A stretch of 64,000 bases of DNA, taken from positions 248,001-312,000 of the forward strand of contig CAVSDD010000003.1 in the NCBI GenBank assembly GCA_963726795.1, given 5' to 3'. Source of the stretch: Hyphomicrobium_A sp963726795 (GTDB lineage Bacteria; Pseudomonadota; Alphaproteobacteria; Rhizobiales; Hyphomicrobiaceae). This document shows, piece by piece, positions 1 to 8,785 of this stretch. The number at the start of each line of letters is the position of its first letter. Within the stretch, counting starts at the first letter, position 1. Made by a program: the position numbers and the translations under genes. The notes beneath the pieces are model-generated. The model saw only the letters and a program-made list of their open reading frames with translations, made no database searches and was not told the origin of the DNA.

Positions 1-957
1 CACGACAATCTGTCGGTTTACTTCATTCGCGGAACAAGTGCGCCCGGCCCAGTGCCGCTGACGTTGCAGGAGGCGCTGTCTAAGGGCAGCGTACATGTGC
101 TCGAAACCGGCACTGTTAATGAACTCAAGATCGAGAATACCGGCTCGGAGGACGTGTTCATCCAGGCGGGCGACATCGTGAAGGGTGGACGGCAGGACCG
201 CGTTCTCAGCATGAGCTTCGTCCTGCCGCCGAAGTCGGGCGAGGTGCCGATCGCTGCCTTCTGCGTCGAGCACGGCCGCTGGAGCGCGCGCGGGGCGGAG
301 AGCACCGCTGCCTTTGCCAGTGCCTCGGAGGCCATGCCGTCGATGAAGGCAAAGCGCGCAATGGCCGAGCCGGCTCCGGAATTTACGGAATCGCTGCTCG
401 ACGGCGACCCGGAGGCAAGGAACTACCTCCGCTCGGCGCGCCAGTCGCGGGTATGGGATTCCGTTGCCGAGACGCAATCGCAATTGACCGCCAGCCTCAA
501 TGCGCCAGTGGCCGCCGATGCGTCGGCGTCGAGCCTGCAGCTGTCGCTCGAGAACGAAAAGCTCAAGGAAACGCAGGCGGCTTACGTCAAGGCGTTGCAG
601 GACGCGGGCGAGCGGGAGGACGACATCGTCGGATACGTCGTCGCGATCAACGGTCGCATCGCGAGCGCCGACGTCTACCCGTCCAACGGCTTGTTCCGCA
701 AAATGTGGCCGAAGCAGCTGGCGGCTGCAGCGACCGAGGCGATCAGCGTGAAGGGCGATGGCGATGCTTCCGTGCCGGTTCCGAGCCCGCAGGCGGCCAA
801 GGAGTTTCTTGTCGCCGCCGAAGCAGGCCGCGCCGGAAAGGAGGAGGTCGTGAGCCCGTTTGCCCGCCGTGAGGTGCGCGATGCCGAGAAGGCGTTCCTC
901 GTAGAGGCGAGGCGCGGCGACGGCGCCGTGGTGCTGCGCAGCTACCTCGCCAAATAG
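1..957 (+). CDS. DUF6569 (ARG/rhodanese-phosphatase-associated) protein, 5' truncated by window edge
   Basis: The frame is open from base 1 and a GTG occurs at 52, but the residues before it (HDNLSVYFIRG) look like the family's usual N-terminal beta strand. The true start therefore probably lies upstream of the window. About 318 codons are visible. The N-terminal half carries the conserved pattern EALSKGSVHV...ELKIEN, then QAGDIVKGGRQDR, where the motif G-D-x-x-x-G-G-x-Q-D-R is the family hallmark. A helical middle and a final E-K-A-F stretch follow. Family members are proteins of unknown biochemical function, sometimes secreted. A good intrinsic terminator follows at 989. Function is not inferred beyond family membership. 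Confidence 0.75.
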   Translation, partial: HDNLSVYFIRGTSAPGPVPLTLQEALSKGSVHVLETGTVNELKIENTGSEDVFIQAGDIVKGGRQDRVLSMSFVLPPKSGEVPIAAFCVEHGRWSARGAESTAAFASASEAMPSMKAKRAMAEPAPEFTESLLDGDPEARNYLRSARQSRVWDSVAETQSQLTASLNAPVAADASASSLQLSLENEKLKETQAAYVKALQDAGEREDDIVGYVVAINGRIASADVYPSNGLFRKMWPKQLAAAATEAISVKGDGDASVPVPSPQAAKEFLVAAEAGRAGKEEVVSPFARREVRDAEKAFLVEARRGDGAVVLRSYLAK

Positions 958-988
958 GCCGCAACGATCTCTGGCGCGACATTGAGGA

Positions 989-1020
989 GCGTCGCCCCCA
1001 CGGGCGGCGCTTTCTGCTTT
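989..1020 (+). terminator. Rho-independent terminator after the DUF6569 gene
   Basis: A 9-bp stem (989-997 with 1002-1010, one G-T wobble) has a 4-base loop and is followed by TTTCTGCTTT at 1011-1020. It lies 31 bases past the stop codon at 957 and on the same strand. Confidence 0.75.
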
Positions 1021-1109
1021 CATCGCCGGGTATGACCCCTCCACGCGTGCCGGGAGGTTAATGCCGCGCGTTGCGCTATTCTGGACGCGCTCCGCGCCGT
1101 GGCGATAGA

Positions 1110-1971
1110 ATGGCCGGGATGTCGCAGAAAACGTCTCACATTCTCTCGCCCGCCGAGATCGAGCGCTACAAGCGCCACCTCGTGCTGAAGGAGGTCGGCG
1201 GCGAGGGTCAGCAGAAGCTGAAATCGGCGCGCGTGCTTGTCGTTGGCGCCGGCGGTCTCGGCTCGCCGCTCATCATGTATCTAGCTGCGGCGGGCGTCGG
1301 AACCATCGGCGTCGTCGATGACGACCGCGTCTCGCTCGACAACCTGCAGCGCCAGATCGTTCACGATACGGCCGCTGTCGGGACCGCAAAGGTGCAGAGC
1401 GCGCGCAATACGGCAGGGCGTCTGAACCCGCACGTTCTCATCGAGGCGCACGAGACGCGGCTCACATCTGCGAACGCGCTGGATCTCATCTCGCGCTACG
1501 ATATCGTCGCCGACGGCTCCGATAATTCGCAAACCCGCTATCTGGTGGCGGATGCATGCTACTTCGCCAAGCGACCGCTCGTGTTTGGCGCGGTCGGGTA
1601 CTTACGACGGCTACGTTGCCACTTTCAAACCGTACGCCTGCGACGGCGAGGACACGCCTTATCCGAGCTACCGCTGTCTCTTCCCCGAAGCTCCGGCTCC
1701 AGGCACCGTGCCAAATTGCGCCGAGGTCGGCGTGCTGGGTGCGGTCGTCGGCGTTATCGGCACGCTGCAGGCCGCCGAGGTGATGAAGGAGATCATCGGC
1801 ATCGGCGAGACACTCGCCGGCCGCTTGTTGATCTACGACGCGCTTGGTGCACGTTTTGAAACCCTCAACGTGGCATGGGACCCGGAAAACCCGCTGACCG
1901 GTCGCAACCCGACGATCAAGGACCTGTCGATCCACTCGGGGGCCGGATCGGGTCCAGCCTGTGCAGCCTAA
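1110..1971 (+). CDS. moeB: Molybdopterin-synthase adenylyltransferase MoeB/ThiF-like, frameshifted as read
   Basis: This is an E1-like enzyme that adenylates the C-terminal glycine of MoaD (or ThiS) for sulfur transfer in molybdenum-cofactor or thiamine synthesis. The first frame, from ATG 1110 or 1119, carries the family start ERYKRHLVL, the nucleotide loop GAGGLGSP and NLQRQIVH. It breaks after PLVFGAVG. The second frame continues directly with TYDGYVATFKPY, RCLFPEAP, CAEVGVLG and an intact C-terminus ending at 1971. The break lies at 1596-1599, where one extra base beside GGG shifts the frame; removing it restores VGTYDGY. Only a single Cys is visible in the usual zinc-site region. The stop TAA shares its last A with the ATG of the next gene. 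Confidence 0.85.
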
Positions 1972-2474
1972 TGCCCCTTGAGCGCGCGAACTTGGCCGAC
2001 TTCCCACTGTTGGCGCGTCGCCTGCTGCTTGCCGCGGCCCTGTTGCTGCTCCCGTTTCCGGCTTTCAGCGAAGATCCGTCCGCAACACCGCCTTCCCAAT
2101 CGACCGAGGCAACGGACGTGACCTCGCCAGTGCCGAGGCCGGCGCGGCACGAATGGTTCGGTGCGCTCGCCTTTACAGCGGACGGCTCGTTCGCTTCGGC
2201 CTGGAAATTCGCTTCCAAATCTGAGGTCGAGGCAAAGGTGCTTGGCGAATGCGCCGCCTACAATCGCGGACGGTGCGAGGTTGTGGCGCTACCGCGGGAT
2301 CTTTGCGCGGCAATCGCAACCTTCTACCTAGGAACGGCGCGCAAGGTCACCTACGCGGGCGCCGGACTGACACCGGCCGAGGCGCAGCACATCGCCATGG
2401 AGCGATGCAATTCCGACCAACGCGCGGACAAGAGATGCCAGCTGCGCACGGTCGTTTGCGGCGACGGCCGCTAG
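1971..2474 (+). CDS. Secreted DUF4189-domain protein
   Basis: The ATG overlaps the moeB stop (TAATG), indicating translational coupling. The 167-residue product starts with a basic segment and a hydrophobic run (LLLAAALLLLPFPAFS), a typical Sec signal peptide. A Pro/Thr-rich linker follows, then a DUF4189-like domain beginning WFGALAFTADGSFASAW. Regularly spaced cysteines (ECAAYNRGRC, DLCAAI, RCNSD, RCQLRTVVC) suggest disulfides in the periplasm. The family has no established enzymatic role. Confidence 0.7.
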   Translation: MPLERANLADFPLLARRLLLAAALLLLPFPAFSEDPSATPPSQSTEATDVTSPVPRPARHEWFGALAFTADGSFASAWKFASKSEVEAKVLGECAAYNRGRCEVVALPRDLCAAIATFYLGTARKVTYAGAGLTPAEAQHIAMERCNSDQRADKRCQLRTVVCGDGR

Positions 2475-2485
2475 GCCACCCGCGT

Positions 2486-3484
2486 TCAGAACATCGCCGG
2501 ATGCACGCGATCGGGCGGGGCGTGCCCGTCGAGAAAGGCCTTGATGTTGATGATGACTTTTTCGCCCATGTCGACGCGGCCCTCGATCGTGGCCGAGCTC
2601 ATGTGGGGCAGGGCGACGACGCGATCGGAGTGCAGGATCTTGGGGTTGACGGCGGGCTCATGCTCGAACACGTCGAGCCCGGCTCCGGCAATAGCGCCCG
2701 CCTCGATCAGCCGCGCGAGTTCGTTCTCGTCGATCACCTCGCCGCGCGCTGTGTTCACGACGTACGCCGATGGCTTCAACAGACGCAGCCGCCGCGCCGA
2801 TAGCAAATGATACGTCCCGGGCGTGTGCGGGCAATTGACGGAGACGATGTCCACCCGGCTCAGCATCTGGTCGAGGCTCTCCCAGTAGGTCGCCTCCACC
2901 TCTTTCTCGACTTCCTGCGAGACGCGACGGCGGTTGTGGTAGTGGATCTGCAGGCCAAAGGCCTTGGCGCGACGCGCAACCGCCTGGCCGATCCGCCCCA
3001 TGCCGATGATGCCGAGCCGCTTGCCATAGATGCGGTGTCCGAGCATCCACGTGGGTGACCAGCCGCCCCAGGTATTGGCCGCGTCCTTGAGGTAGGAGGC
3101 TCCCTCGGCGAGCCGGCGGGGAACGGCGAGGATCAACGCCATCGTCATGTCGGCAGTGTCTTCCGTCAGCACGCCCGGCGTATTGGTGACCGTGATGCCG
3201 CGATTGCGTGCGGTGTCGAGATCGATGTTGTCGACACCGGTGCCGAAGTTGGCGATGAGGCGAAGCTGCGGGCCGGCCTGTGAGATGACGGCCCGGTCGA
3301 CGCGGTCGGTGACCGTCGGGACCAGAACGTCGGCTATCTTGAGCGCCTCTGTAATCTGAGAGGGCGTCATCGGCTCGTCATCGACATTGAGGCGCGCGTC
3401 GAACAATTCGCGCATGCGCGTTTCGACGACGTCGGGCAACTTCCGCGTTACGATGACGATCGGCTTCTTAACGCTGGTCGGCAT
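2486..3484 (-). CDS. D-2-hydroxyacid dehydrogenase (glyoxylate/hydroxypyruvate reductase type)
   Basis: The 332-residue product belongs to the D-isomer specific 2-hydroxyacid dehydrogenases, which reduce glyoxylate or hydroxypyruvate with NAD(P)H. The Rossmann motif GIIGMGRIGQAVARR, the substrate-site NFGTGVDNID, NTARGEVIDE (catalytic Arg), the Glu in DVFEHEP and ALPHMSSAT (catalytic His) are all present. The start at 3484 (MPTSVKK) is preferred; an upstream in-frame start would add 18 low-complexity residues. In serine-cycle methylotrophs a related enzyme makes glycerate from hydroxypyruvate, but nothing nearby proves that role here. The gene converges with the DUF4189 gene. Confidence 0.88.
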   Translation of the reverse strand: MPTSVKKPIVIVTRKLPDVVETRMRELFDARLNVDDEPMTPSQITEALKIADVLVPTVTDRVDRAVISQAGPQLRLIANFGTGVDNIDLDTARNRGITVTNTPGVLTEDTADMTMALILAVPRRLAEGASYLKDAANTWGGWSPTWMLGHRIYGKRLGIIGMGRIGQAVARRAKAFGLQIHYHNRRRVSQEVEKEVEATYWESLDQMLSRVDIVSVNCPHTPGTYHLLSARRLRLLKPSAYVVNTARGEVIDENELARLIEAGAIAGAGLDVFEHEPAVNPKILHSDRVVALPHMSSATIEGRVDMGEKVIINIKAFLDGHAPPDRVHPAMF

Positions 3485-3696
3485 GGGGATTCCGGGGTTG
3501 CCATTTGGGGGACGACGGGCCGGGGGAAGGCACGCCAAGGGCTATTGCAGGCAGTGTCTAACAGATGGCCATCGCGATGACAAAGTGGCGGATAAGCTGT
3601 GCGGTGCAACAGAGACAGACCGCCCCCTCGCGATGCTCTTAATGGTGTGTTGTCTGGGATCGTCGAAGCTGGCCCGGGTGGCAAGCGAGGGACCGA

Positions 3697-4257
3697 ATGC
3701 GCGACAGGGCGCTTAATTGCGTACGCCGCTTCGCGCAAGCCGCACTGATCGGCCTCGCGTGGGTGGGTGGGGCGCTGGCCCAAGGGGACGGCCCGGCTGC
3801 GAGCGCGCCCGGCGCAAGCGGGCTGCCTGTTCCGCGTTACGTTAGCCTGAAATCCGATCGCGTGAACATGCGCAATGGCCCGGGTACCGATTACCCGACG
3901 GCCTGGGTTTACCGCCGCGCCGGTCTGCCGCTCGAGGTGATCAAGGAGTACGAAGGCTGGAGGCAGGTCCGCGACGCCGATGGCGCTGCCGGGTGGGTGC
4001 TGCAATCCTTCCTGTCTGGGCGACGTACGGCTCTGGTGCTCCCTTGGGAGCTGAAAGCGGGGACCGCCGCCCCGAAAGTTGCGTTGCGCTACGATGACAG
4101 CGAGCGCTCCCGTGCTGTCGCGATGGTTGAGGCTGGTGTCATTGCCAATGTGGGCTCGTGCGACGGACGCTGGTGCCACGTCACAATCGAAAAGTTTCAC
4201 GGATACATCGAGCAGAAAAAGTTGTGGGGCGTGTACGAGGGCGAGGTCATTCAATAG
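3697..4257 (+). CDS. Secreted SH3-domain protein
   Basis: The 186-residue product has an N-terminal signal peptide (RRFAQAALIGLAWVGGALA). A first bacterial SH3-like repeat (YVSLKSDRVNMRNGPGTDYPTAWVY...GWRQVRDADGAAGWV) is followed by a second, weaker one (RYDDSERSRAVAMVEAGVIANV...WCHV). Such domains bind peptidoglycan or act as envelope scaffolds. GAGGGA lies six bases before the ATG. It converges with irr at a 27-bp gap. The exact role is unknown. Confidence 0.8.
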   Translation: MRDRALNCVRRFAQAALIGLAWVGGALAQGDGPAASAPGASGLPVPRYVSLKSDRVNMRNGPGTDYPTAWVYRRAGLPLEVIKEYEGWRQVRDADGAAGWVLQSFLSGRRTALVLPWELKAGTAAPKVALRYDDSERSRAVAMVEAGVIANVGSCDGRWCHVTIEKFHGYIEQKKLWGVYEGEVIQ

Positions 4258-4284
4258 TGCGGTGACACGGGTCTGTCGCAAAAC

Positions 4285-4722
4285 CTATTTCTCGCGCACC
4301 AGCCGAACGACGACATCGATATGGCTGATCCTCATCCCCTCAGGCGGCTCAGGCACGCCATTGACGCGGATCGCATCCCCTGGGATGTCGCAAAGCTCGC
4401 TGTCTGCCTCGACAAAGAAGTGATTGTGGTTTGAGGTATTGGTGTCGAAATAAGCCTTGGCGCCGTTAATCGCCAGCTCGCGAAGTAGCCCGGCGCGCTT
4501 GAACTGATGCAACGTGTTGTAGACGGTCGCCAATGAGACATGCTGGCCGGCGGCGATCGCCTCGGCGTGCAGGAGTTCGGCAGTCACGTGCCGATCCTCG
4601 CCCTCAAACAACAGTGCGCCGAGAGCAAGCCGTTGGCGGGTCGGGCGCAGCCCCGCATGACGCAAAAGCTGGGAAACGCCGCGCGAAGTATCATTCTCAG
4701 GTCGTGCGGCCGGATTGGTCAT
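4285..4722 (-). CDS. irr: Iron response regulator Irr (Fur family)
   Basis: The 145-residue Fur-superfamily repressor has the winged-helix core LRPTRQRLALGALLF and VSLATVYNTLHQFKRAGLLRE, then the HNHFF region that binds heme in Irr proteins. The short Bradyrhizobium-type N-terminal heme regulatory motif (Cys-Pro) is absent, as in most other alphaproteobacterial Irr proteins. In the Hyphomicrobiales Irr senses iron through heme status and binds ICE boxes near iron and heme genes. Its position divergent from fabA is a conserved arrangement in this order. Confidence 0.9.
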   Translation of the reverse strand: MTNPAARPENDTSRGVSQLLRHAGLRPTRQRLALGALLFEGEDRHVTAELLHAEAIAAGQHVSLATVYNTLHQFKRAGLLRELAINGAKAYFDTNTSNHNHFFVEADSELCDIPGDAIRVNGVPEPPEGMRISHIDVVVRLVREK

Positions 4723-4993
4723 GCGTTCAGCGTTGATACCGAGCTAGTCGCGTCTAATGGCGTCAGCCAGAACAGACCGATGAATACGGCAAATCCAGGC
4801 CTACGACGATCATGTACTATAGGGTTCAAAAGGGTGGCCTGCAACTCGTGGCCAGCCGCCCGCCCCCAGACACGCCGGCGCGCGACATTGACTGCAATCA
4901 CTTTTTTAGCAGGGTTGACTGTGTTAGGAAGCCCGCGGACACGGTGGCGCTCGCTCCTAGAGCGCCGTCGACATGGAGTTTGAGCGAAGGGTC
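4723..4993. promoter_or_regulatory. irr-fabA divergent intergenic region with TTGACTG direct repeats
   Basis: This 271-bp spacer must hold promoters for both irr and the fabA operon. Two copies of TTGACTG occur at 4888-4894 and 4915-4921, exactly 27 bases apart. Either could be a -35 element or a repeated operator half-site. No convincing -10 hexamer was seen, so the transcription start is not called. Confidence 0.35.
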
Positions 4994-5533
4994 ATGACGG
5001 AACGCCGCAGCAGCTTTGAGTACGAAGATCTACTAGCATGCGGCCGCGGCGAGCTGTTCGGGCGGGGCAATGCCCAGCTCCCTTTGCCCCCAATGTTAAT
5101 GTTCGACCGCATCTCTGCCATCTCGGAGACCGGGGGATCGCACGGCAAGGGCCAGGTGACCGCCGAGCTGCAGGTGGCCGGCAACAGCCGGAACGACTGG
5201 TTCTTCAAGTGCCATTTCGCGGGTGATCCGGTCATGCCGGGGTGCCTGGGGCTCGATGCGCTGTGGCAGCTTACGGGGTTCTTCCTCGGCTGGCTCGGCG
5301 CACCTGGCCGAGGCCGCGCGCTTGGGGTCGGCGAGGTCAAGTTCACTGGCATGGTCGTGCCCAGCGTGAGCAAAGTCGAGTACATCGTCGACCTGAAGCG
5401 GGTGATCCTGCGCAGGCTGAAGCTGGCAATCGCCGATGGTGTCATGAAGGCAGATGGCAACGTCATCTATGTGGCTAACGACTTGCGGGTCGGCCTCTTC
5501 GAAGCAGACGAGGTAGCCGCCCTCAGTCCTTGA
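4994..5533 (+). CDS. fabA: 3-hydroxydecanoyl-ACP dehydratase/isomerase FabA
   Basis: FabA dehydrates 3-hydroxydecanoyl-ACP and isomerises trans-2- to cis-3-decenoyl-ACP, the branch point for anaerobic unsaturated fatty acid synthesis. The hot-dog fold motifs are clear: catalytic His74 in CHFAGDPVMPG and Asp88 in GLDALWQ, matching the His70/Asp84 pair of E. coli. The 179-residue length is normal. ATG 4994 is preferred over the in-frame ATG at 4973, because the family begins close to RRSSFEYEDLL. It heads the fabA-fabB-fabI cluster. Confidence 0.95.
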   Translation: MTERRSSFEYEDLLACGRGELFGRGNAQLPLPPMLMFDRISAISETGGSHGKGQVTAELQVAGNSRNDWFFKCHFAGDPVMPGCLGLDALWQLTGFFLGWLGAPGRGRALGVGEVKFTGMVVPSVSKVEYIVDLKRVILRRLKLAIADGVMKADGNVIYVANDLRVGLFEADEVAALSP

Positions 5534-5585
5534 TCTCGATGTATTTTCGTGCACGCTTCCCAGGCGGAGCGAAGAGGTTTTGCGC

Positions 5586-6818
5586 ATGAGACGTGTGGTC
5601 GTCACCGGCATGGGCATTGTTTCCTCCATCGGAAACAATTGCCAAGAGGTGCTCGCGTCGCTGCGCGAGGCCAAATCCGGGATCGTACGCGCTGAAAAAT
5701 ACGCCGAGCTCGGTTTCCGTTGCCAAGTGCACGGCGAACCGCATCTCGACTGGGAGGCGCAAGTTCCACGTAAGCCGCGCCGATTCATGGAAGCGGGTGT
5801 CGGCTGGAACTACGTCGCGATGGACCAGGCCATCCGCGACGCTGGCCTTGCCGAAAAGGATATCATCAACGATCGCACCGGCATCATCATGGGCTCGGGC
5901 GGGCCTTCGACTCGGGCGATTGTCGCCGCAGCCGACACCACGCGCGAGAAGGATCCGCGCAAGGTTGGCCCCTTCGAGGTCCCAAAAGCGATGTGCTCGG
6001 GTCCATCGGCCGCGCTCGCCACGGCCTTCCAGATCAAAGGCATCAACTATTCCATCTCGTCAGCGTGCTCCACCTCGGCGCACTGCATAGGCAACGGCGC
6101 AGAGCAGATCGTTTGGGGCAAGCAGGACATCGTCTTTGCGGGCGGCTGTGAGGAACTCGACTGGACGCTGTCGGTGCTGTTCGACGCCATGGGCGCCATG
6201 TCCACCAAGTTCAACGCCACGCCCGAGAAGGCGAGCCGCGCCTACGACAAGGATCGCGACGGGTTCGTTATTGCAGGAGGGGCCGGCACTGTCGTGCTCG
6301 AGGAGCTCGAGCATGCAAAAGCGCGCGGGGCAAAGATCTACGGTGAGATTGCCGGCTACGGCGCCACGTCGGATGGTTTCGATATGGTGGCTCCCTCAGG
6401 CGAAGGAGCCGTCCGCTGTATGCGGCTTGCCCTGCAAGGACTCGACGGCAAGGGGCTCGGTCGAAAGGTCGATTACATCAACCCGCACGGCACCGGGACC
6501 CCAATCGGGGATCTTCGCGAGATCGACGCAATTCGAACCGTCTTCGACGGCGACGTGCCGAAAATCGCGGCGACCAAGTCGCTGACCGGGCATTCGCTCG
6601 GAGCCATCGGCGTCCAGGAAGCTATCTTCTCGCTTCTGATGATGAACAACGGATTCATCTGCGAAAGCGCGAATATCGAAGAGCTCGATCCAGCTTTTGC
6701 GGACATGCCCATCGTGCGCGAGCGCATCGATAACGTTAGCCTTAACTGCGTCATGTCGAACAGCTTTGGCTTCGGAGGAACAAACGCCACACTCGTGTTC
6801 CGCCGTTTGAACGGCTAG
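5586..6818 (+). CDS. fabB: Beta-ketoacyl-ACP synthase I FabB
   Basis: This condensing enzyme elongates cis-unsaturated acyl-ACPs made through FabA. The thiolase-fold motifs are complete: nucleophile Cys161 in SSACSTSAH, NPHGTGTP with the first catalytic His, and KSLTGHSLGA with the Lys and second His. The 410 residues match FabB rather than a FabF paralogue, as does its position 52 bp after fabA. ATG 5586 is chosen; a TTG two codons upstream is the only alternative. Confidence 0.94.
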   Translation: MRRVVVTGMGIVSSIGNNCQEVLASLREAKSGIVRAEKYAELGFRCQVHGEPHLDWEAQVPRKPRRFMEAGVGWNYVAMDQAIRDAGLAEKDIINDRTGIIMGSGGPSTRAIVAAADTTREKDPRKVGPFEVPKAMCSGPSAALATAFQIKGINYSISSACSTSAHCIGNGAEQIVWGKQDIVFAGGCEELDWTLSVLFDAMGAMSTKFNATPEKASRAYDKDRDGFVIAGGAGTVVLEELEHAKARGAKIYGEIAGYGATSDGFDMVAPSGEGAVRCMRLALQGLDGKGLGRKVDYINPHGTGTPIGDLREIDAIRTVFDGDVPKIAATKSLTGHSLGAIGVQEAIFSLLMMNNGFICESANIEELDPAFADMPIVRERIDNVSLNCVMSNSFGFGGTNATLVFRRLNG

Positions 6819-6930
6819 AAACTCGCATTGGCTTGACAGGGCTTTATTTCGGGCACTCGCCTGAGCGGCATGAGGCAAGAAACAGCGGCGGCTCGCGCTC
6901 AAAAAGGCGGGATGCCCATTTGACACAACA

Positions 6931-7815
6931 ATGGTGACTCCCATGACCGAAATCGACTTCACGAAGCCAGGCCCTTTGATGGCTGGCAAGCGTGGCCTCG
7001 TGATGGGGGTCGCCAATGATCGCTCCATCGCCTGGGGCATATCAAAGGTGCTGCACGGGCAGGGCGCCAAGCTGGCCTTCAGCTACCAGGACGGTGCATT
7101 CGGTCGAAGGGCGCTTCCGCTCGCAAAATCGATCGACGCGGAGATTATCGAGCCCTGCAACGTGCTCGACCTGAAAAGCGTCGACAATGTTTTCGCGAGC
7201 ATAAAGGAAAAGTGGGGCGGCCTGGACTTCGTTGTCCATGCGCTCGCCTTCTCCGATCCGCGCGAGCTTGCGGGCCGTTACGTCAACACCACGCGCGACA
7301 ACTTCACCAATACGATGGTGATCTCCTGCTTCTCCTTCACCGAGATCGCTCAGCGAGCGATTGATTTGATGCCCAACGGGGGCTCGCTTCTGACGCTCAG
7401 CTACGGCGGCGCCACACGCTCGGTCCCGTCATACAACGTGATGGGCGTAGCCAAGGCTGCACTTGAAGCATCCGTGCGCTATCTGGCAGCCGACCTCGGA
7501 CCACAAAACATCCGCGTCAACGCGCTGTCGGCTGGTCCAATGCGCACGCTGTCGGGCGCCGGCATCTCGGATGCGCGCGTCCTTTTCAACTACCAGAAGG
7601 ACAACTCGCCGCTGAAGCGCACGCCGACACTCACCGAGGTTGGCGGGTCTGCACTTTATCTGCTGTCGGATCTCTCCGGCGCAGTGACAGGCGAGGTCCA
7701 CTTCGTTGACTGCGGATATTCCACGATCGCCATGCCGAATCTGGAAGCTTTGAAATCGATGGATACTGAGCCGGCGCCGGCTGGCGGCCGCAATCCGTCG
7801 CAGGCGGCAGAATAG
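6931..7815 (+). CDS. fabI: Enoyl-ACP reductase FabI
   Basis: FabI carries out the last, NADH-dependent reduction of each fatty acid elongation cycle and is the triclosan target. The short-chain dehydrogenase fold shows GVANDRSIAWGI for cofactor binding and the active-site set Tyr158, Tyr168 and Lys175 with the 10 and 7 residue spacing of E. coli FabI. The C-terminal GGSALYLLSDLSGAVTGE is typical. The start may instead be ATG 6943 (MTEIDF); no ribosome site decides between them. A TTGACA hexamer at 6833 in the 112-bp gap after fabB could be part of a separate promoter. Confidence 0.94.
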   Translation: MVTPMTEIDFTKPGPLMAGKRGLVMGVANDRSIAWGISKVLHGQGAKLAFSYQDGAFGRRALPLAKSIDAEIIEPCNVLDLKSVDNVFASIKEKWGGLDFVVHALAFSDPRELAGRYVNTTRDNFTNTMVISCFSFTEIAQRAIDLMPNGGSLLTLSYGGATRSVPSYNVMGVAKAALEASVRYLAADLGPQNIRVNALSAGPMRTLSGAGISDARVLFNYQKDNSPLKRTPTLTEVGGSALYLLSDLSGAVTGEVHFVDCGYSTIAMPNLEALKSMDTEPAPAGGRNPSQAAE

Positions 7816-7905
7816 GCGAGTTCTGCGAATTTAAGCGTTTTCCCATTTCGGCAAGCAATCGCCTCGCGCCTTGACGCCGCCGAAGAGCCGTCGCACACAA
7901 CGCGC

Positions 7906-8754
7906 ATGATCGGTGTCTTCGATTCCGGGCTCGGCGGTTTAACGGTGCTGCGCGCGCTCGCGGCTCGCTTTCCCAATCTGCCGCTCATCTACCTCGGCGA
8001 TCGCGCGCACGCACCTTACGGTGACCGCCCGTCATCCGAGGTGATTGAGTTGACGAGGCAGGGCGTCGAAACTCTGTTCAGCTCCGGTTGCAAGCTCGTT
8101 CTGCTCGGCTGCAACACGGCGACTGCGGTCGCCGCACGCCACCTGCAACAGGCATGGCTGCCGGAAACCCGCTGGTGCGGGCGCAATGTACTCGGCATCG
8201 TTGCACCGACGGTTGAAGCAGCGACTCAAACACCTTGGGCGGTGTCAGCGCCGCAATATCCGCAAAAGTACAACACCGACCTCATTGCTGTGTTCGGCAC
8301 GACTCGCACGATCACCTCGGGCGTCTATCCCGAGGAGATCCGCAAGCGCTGTCCCAAGGTCACGGTCGTGCAGCAGATCTGCGCGCGGCTTGCGGGCGCG
8401 ATCGAGGAGGAGGCACCCGAGGCCGGGCTGAACGGTCTCGTGGAGGAAGCAATTGCTGGTATGCTCAAGCAGACGGGTGGGACCCCGCCCCATCGCGCAA
8501 TCCTCGGCTGCACTCATTTCCCGCTGGTCGAGCACCTGTTCCGACGGCACCTTCCACCGTTCACGCGGATTCTCTCCCAGCCCGAAGTTGTTGCTGACAG
8601 TTTCGAAGATTACGTTGCCCGGCATCCCGACTACGTAGCCGGAGACCGCGGAGGCTCGCTCGTGCTCTTGACGACGGGCGATCCCGTCGACACCAGCGCG
8701 CGGGCACGCGTGTTCTGGCCTGGGGTTGCCGAGTTTCAACGCTCGGCGGCCTAA
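7906..8754 (+). CDS. murI: Glutamate racemase MurI
   Basis: MurI makes D-glutamate for peptidoglycan. The 282-residue protein begins with the family signature IGVFDSGLGGLTVLR and has YLGDRAHAPYG. The two catalytic cysteines lie in LLGCNTATA and LGCTHFPL, each on its own half of the pseudo-symmetric fold. It is about 15-20 residues longer than many homologues because of a central insertion (about residues 100-125). It converges with the LTXXQ gene. Confidence 0.93.
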   Translation: MIGVFDSGLGGLTVLRALAARFPNLPLIYLGDRAHAPYGDRPSSEVIELTRQGVETLFSSGCKLVLLGCNTATAVAARHLQQAWLPETRWCGRNVLGIVAPTVEAATQTPWAVSAPQYPQKYNTDLIAVFGTTRTITSGVYPEEIRKRCPKVTVVQQICARLAGAIEEEAPEAGLNGLVEEAIAGMLKQTGGTPPHRAILGCTHFPLVEHLFRRHLPPFTRILSQPEVVADSFEDYVARHPDYVAGDRGGSLVLLTTGDPVDTSARARVFWPGVAEFQRSAA

Positions 8755-8785
8755 AGCCGCCCCGAGCCGCTAAGCAGATCTCCCC

